Below, in pieces: positions 61,827-64,000 of a stretch of 64,000 bases of DNA; position 1 is the first letter of the stretch, and each line of letters begins with the position of its first letter. The stretch lies in NCBI GenBank assembly GCA_022616275.1, contig JAKEFB010000181.1, forward strand, positions 1 to 64,000. The letters run 5' to 3'. The position numbers were made by a program, and so were the translations under genes. The notes beneath the pieces are model-generated. The model saw only the letters and a program-made list of their open reading frames with translations, did not search any database and had not been told where the DNA came from. This DNA comes from Chloroflexota bacterium. Lineage in GTDB: Bacteria > Chloroflexota > Anaerolineae > Promineifilales > Promineifilaceae.

Positions 61827-62298
61827 CCGCCTGAAAATGTAAACCAGGTACAGAAACCCCAATTGGGCCAACGGCCGCATCGTGCGCGATGCGGCCGTTG
61901 CCCCCTGTTTCCACCTGAAAAGAAAAGTGGTTGTCAGCCCGGCCGATAACCAGGTGACAAAAAACAATTATCCTGGGAAACAACCCCTTTAGAAATAGGC
62001 CTTATACTTATGGCCAAGGTGAGGAATTGGAGGGAGTCGCTCATAACCACCAGGAAATGAGCCAGCGCTGGACAGATACCTTAAGTCACAGCCAAACAAC
62101 CAGCAACCCAATCAATTAAATAAGTCTGAAAACGTCTTGACCGGTTCGACCGCAAACAATTGGTTATCGCTTTCATTTTTTATTGGTAGCGGAACTACTG
62201 TTCCAGGGTAATGGAATTGGCGACGGGCGAAGCGTGATTACTTTGGCCTGCTGCCAGATTGGTTACCCACACGATACAACACCTTAGGAGGTAATCAA
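61827..62298. other. 472-bp non-coding gap with hairpin and leader of the protease
   Basis: Apart from the hairpin at 61869-61900 no gene or RNA was recognised. The last part (about 62190-62298) holds the leader of the protease gene with the strong TAGGAGGT binding site at 62285-62292, 6 nt before the ATG. Confidence 0.6.
61869..61900. terminator. Terminator-like hairpin after the giant protein
   Basis: CAACGGCCGCATCG-TGCG-CGATGCGGCCGTTG is a perfect 14-bp stem with a 4-nt loop, 43 nt after the stop. It is followed by CCCCCTGTTT, only a weak T run. Termination is likely from the stem strength but not certain. Confidence 0.65.
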
Positions 62299-63411
62299 AT
62301 GTATCGGAAATTTAAGGTTGTACCCGTGTTTGTGTTGTTAGTCGCCGCAGTCCTGATCTTTAGTTCTGGCGTACAGGCAGGTGTCGTCCCCAGTGAGCGG
62401 ATTGATGTTCCCCGTCCCCAGGAAAACCTGATCCTGGCCAAGGATGCTTCCCCGGCCGAGCAGGAAGCTACCCTGGCGCTGTGGACACGCGACGCCATCG
62501 GCGCCGCCCAGCCACTGCCGTTCCCGGAAGTAGCTGAAGAGGCGCCAGCCGGTGAACCGGCCGGAGCGCCGGAAGCAGTGGCCGGTGGATTGCCCGATCC
62601 CGGCGCCGACCTGGCGGCGCAAAGCCAGTATCCCGAAGATTGGCAGCTTCTTGCCGAAGCTGTTGAGACGTTGCCTCTGTCCCCCGAAGGGCCAGAAGGG
62701 ACGGCCGGAGTTTTTACCGGTTATCGAGGCAACTACTTCTCGCAAATGCATCTGTACTTTCCCTGGAAGGCCATCGGGCGGCTTACTTTTTCGACTCCTA
62801 GCGGCCCGGCAAGTTGCTCGGCCTCCGTTGCCAGCCCGAACAACATTATTGTGACCGCCGCCCACTGCGTCTATAACACGTCTACCAATCAGTGGTACAG
62901 CAACTGGGCTTTCAGCCCGGCCTGGCGCAACGGTTCAGCGCCCTATGGCGTTTTCCCCTGGACTAATGCCCGCGTGCTGACGACCTGGGTAAACGCCGGT
63001 GGGACAGTGAGACGCTACGACGTTGCCCTCATTAAATTGGGAAACAACAGTTCCGGCAATTCGGTCACCTATTATACCGGTTACCTGGGACGCTCCTGGA
63101 ATTACGGCTACATACAAAATCTCCATGCCATTGGTTATCCCAGCAACATTGATTCCGGGCTTTATCAATACATCTGCACGGCCGAGACGTTTAACGGCGG
63201 CACCGACGTCCTGGGGATGGGCTGCAGTATGACTTACGGCAGCAGCGGCGGCCCCTGGATCAAGAATTACGCTCCCTATACGGCCGGCGCGGTGAACTAC
63301 GTGAATGCTGTTGTCAGCGGTGGCACTCCCGGCACCAACACATTCTACGGGCCACGCTTTAGCAGCGACAACATCGTTATCCTCTGTAACCCCAACCCCT
63401 GGGGCTGCTAA
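62299..63411 (+). CDS. Secreted trypsin-like serine protease
   Basis: A 370-residue secreted protease. A signal peptide (VVPVFVLLVAAVLIFSSGVQ) is followed by a pro-region to about residue 150. The S1 catalytic triad is visible: His189 in VTAAHCVYN, Asp241 in RYDVALIKL and Ser316 in YGSSGGPW. The overall order matches the V8/glutamyl-endopeptidase-like subfamily. The N-terminal 140 residues probably act as inhibitor or chaperone. TAGGAGGT lies 6 nt before the ATG, an unusually perfect site. It may process surface proteins encoded next to it or act on extracellular substrates. Cleavage specificity is unknown. Confidence 0.9.
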   Translation: MYRKFKVVPVFVLLVAAVLIFSSGVQAGVVPSERIDVPRPQENLILAKDASPAEQEATLALWTRDAIGAAQPLPFPEVAEEAPAGEPAGAPEAVAGGLPDPGADLAAQSQYPEDWQLLAEAVETLPLSPEGPEGTAGVFTGYRGNYFSQMHLYFPWKAIGRLTFSTPSGPASCSASVASPNNIIVTAAHCVYNTSTNQWYSNWAFSPAWRNGSAPYGVFPWTNARVLTTWVNAGGTVRRYDVALIKLGNNSSGNSVTYYTGYLGRSWNYGYIQNLHAIGYPSNIDSGLYQYICTAETFNGGTDVLGMGCSMTYGSSGGPWIKNYAPYTAGAVNYVNAVVSGGTPGTNTFYGPRFSSDNIVILCNPNPWGC

Positions 63412-63438
63412 CTAACTCACCGTCAATTTTATAAAAAA

Positions 63439-63470
63439 GGGGACTGGGTGATCACTGTCACCCAGTCCCC
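63439..63470. terminator. Intrinsic terminator-like hairpin, possibly bidirectional
   Basis: GGGGACTGGGTGA-TCACTG-TCACCCAGTCCCC is a perfect 13-bp stem preceded by ATAAAAAA, which is a T run on the minus strand, and followed by TTCGG. It lies 27 nt after the protease stop. Confidence 0.75.
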
Positions 63471-63507
63471 TTCGGCGTTAATCGCGCCCGATACAGAGGT
63501 ACTCCCC

Positions 63508-64000
63508 TTGACAACGATCACCACCGAAGACCCTTTACCAGGAGACAGTCCAGGTTCTGACGCAGCTAATGGCGTTGCGGGAGAGAGTGAACACGGTTTG
63601 CCTTCTGGTTCAGAACAGCTTGACGTCTCCGCCTGGTTGCAATACCAGGATGACGCCCATCACTTTCAAATTGCCTATCCCCCTGACTACGTGACCGTAC
63701 AACTCAGTGACGCCGAACTGAATCAGCTCACGCCCCGCCCGGTAGCTGCTGTCTACTTTCTTGACCCACTGCTAAATGACCCAGCTTCTCCAGCAGCCCC
63801 CCCGCAACTTTCAATTCGTGTCTTTACCAAAGAGCCTCAGCAGCCACTAGAGGAATGGTTGCCGGCAGTTGGCCTGTTTAATCCGGAAGGAGGCTGGTAT
63901 ACCCAACCTTATCAGGGAAAGACAGCCACTGGTCTTGCTGTGTTTTCGTCGGACTTTATGGCCCCTGGTTGGTTCGTTTATTTCACCGCTAACGGACTAG
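63508..64000 (+). CDS. Partial gene, protein with N-terminal low-complexity start (runs off the window)
   Basis: An open frame of about 164 codons continues to the last base without a stop. No ATG is available early; TTG at 63508 is preceded by AGAGGT at 7 nt and gives LTTITTEDPLPG. A Ser/Gly/Asp-rich start is followed from about residue 42 by a folded domain (AWLQYQDDAHHFQIAYPPDY; QLSIRVFTKEPQQPLEEWLP). The Y-P-P-D-Y and following pattern resembles PsbP/lipoprotein-like domains, but no family is assigned. No signal peptide is seen, so the true start could be different. Confidence 0.5.
   Translation, partial: MTTITTEDPLPGDSPGSDAANGVAGESEHGLPSGSEQLDVSAWLQYQDDAHHFQIAYPPDYVTVQLSDAELNQLTPRPVAAVYFLDPLLNDPASPAAPPQLSIRVFTKEPQQPLEEWLPAVGLFNPEGGWYTQPYQGKTATGLAVFSSDFMAPGWFVYFTANGL

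Noticed and set aside
61901-62298. Possible riboswitch or small RNA before the protease gene
   Set aside because: No known aptamer motif or strong paired structure recognised apart from the hairpin at 61869-61900.

Overview
This window looks like chromosomal DNA of a GC-rich member of the Chloroflexota (Anaerolineae/Ardenticatenia type). The assignment is inference. It rests on the large SARP-NB-ARC-TPR regulators, the tiny WRA-type proteins beside them, secreted proteins ending in an aromatic/Leu-Pro-Leu-x-x-Arg tail, and a giant PKD/beta-propeller surface protein. No rRNA, tRNA, CRISPR array, integrase or insertion sequence was seen.

Layout. (1) 1-4027, plus strand: two paralogous aldo/keto reductases separated by a decayed DUF2255 remnant, then an MFS_3-type exporter with a C-terminal ferredoxin-like domain; a palindromic operator-like site precedes the first gene. 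(2) 4098-41756, minus strand: one almost gap-free cluster of about 37 kb encoding an extracellular contractile injection system (eCIS; Afp/PVC/MAC type). In transcription order it holds a tiny WRA-type protein, a Pvc16/DUF4255 terminator, an unknown protein, sheath 1, tube 1, sheath 2 (with an IPT/TIG insertion), tube 2, a LysM protein, a DUF5908-like micro-protein, a gpD-like hub, a gpV-like spike, an unknown protein with C-terminal membrane segments, gp25, baseplate J, gpI, a collagen-like fibre, a GT4 glycosyltransferase, a second fibre/adaptor-like protein, an S74 self-processing fibre, an unknown protein, an AAA+ ATPase, a DUF4157 effector/toxin, an LRR protein, a GT-like protein, a GT-like/FkbM fusion and a triple GT2 glycosyltransferase. 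(3) 41920-46229, minus: two SARP/BTAD regulators. (4) 46379-64000, plus: a second tiny WRA-type protein, secreted beta-helix and FLPL-tail proteins, a 4379-residue surface protein, a secreted trypsin-like protease and the start of one more gene.

How it fits together: sheath, tube, baseplate, spike, terminator and ATPase form a complete contractile machine. The DUF4157 protein (metalloprotease-like HExxH motif, long helical body, nuclease-like C-terminus) is the probable payload. The most interesting feature is a glycosylation module inside and at the end of the injection-system operon: a GT4 gene overlaps a fibre gene directly downstream of a Thr-rich collagen-like fibre, and three more sugar/methyl-transfer proteins close the cluster. 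I infer an injection particle with glycosylated fibres. Direct repeats and a good -10 hexamer next to the SARP gene suggest SARP control of the operon. Two families of short palindromes with compensatory changes occur between genes; one sits 11-20 nt upstream of four start codons.
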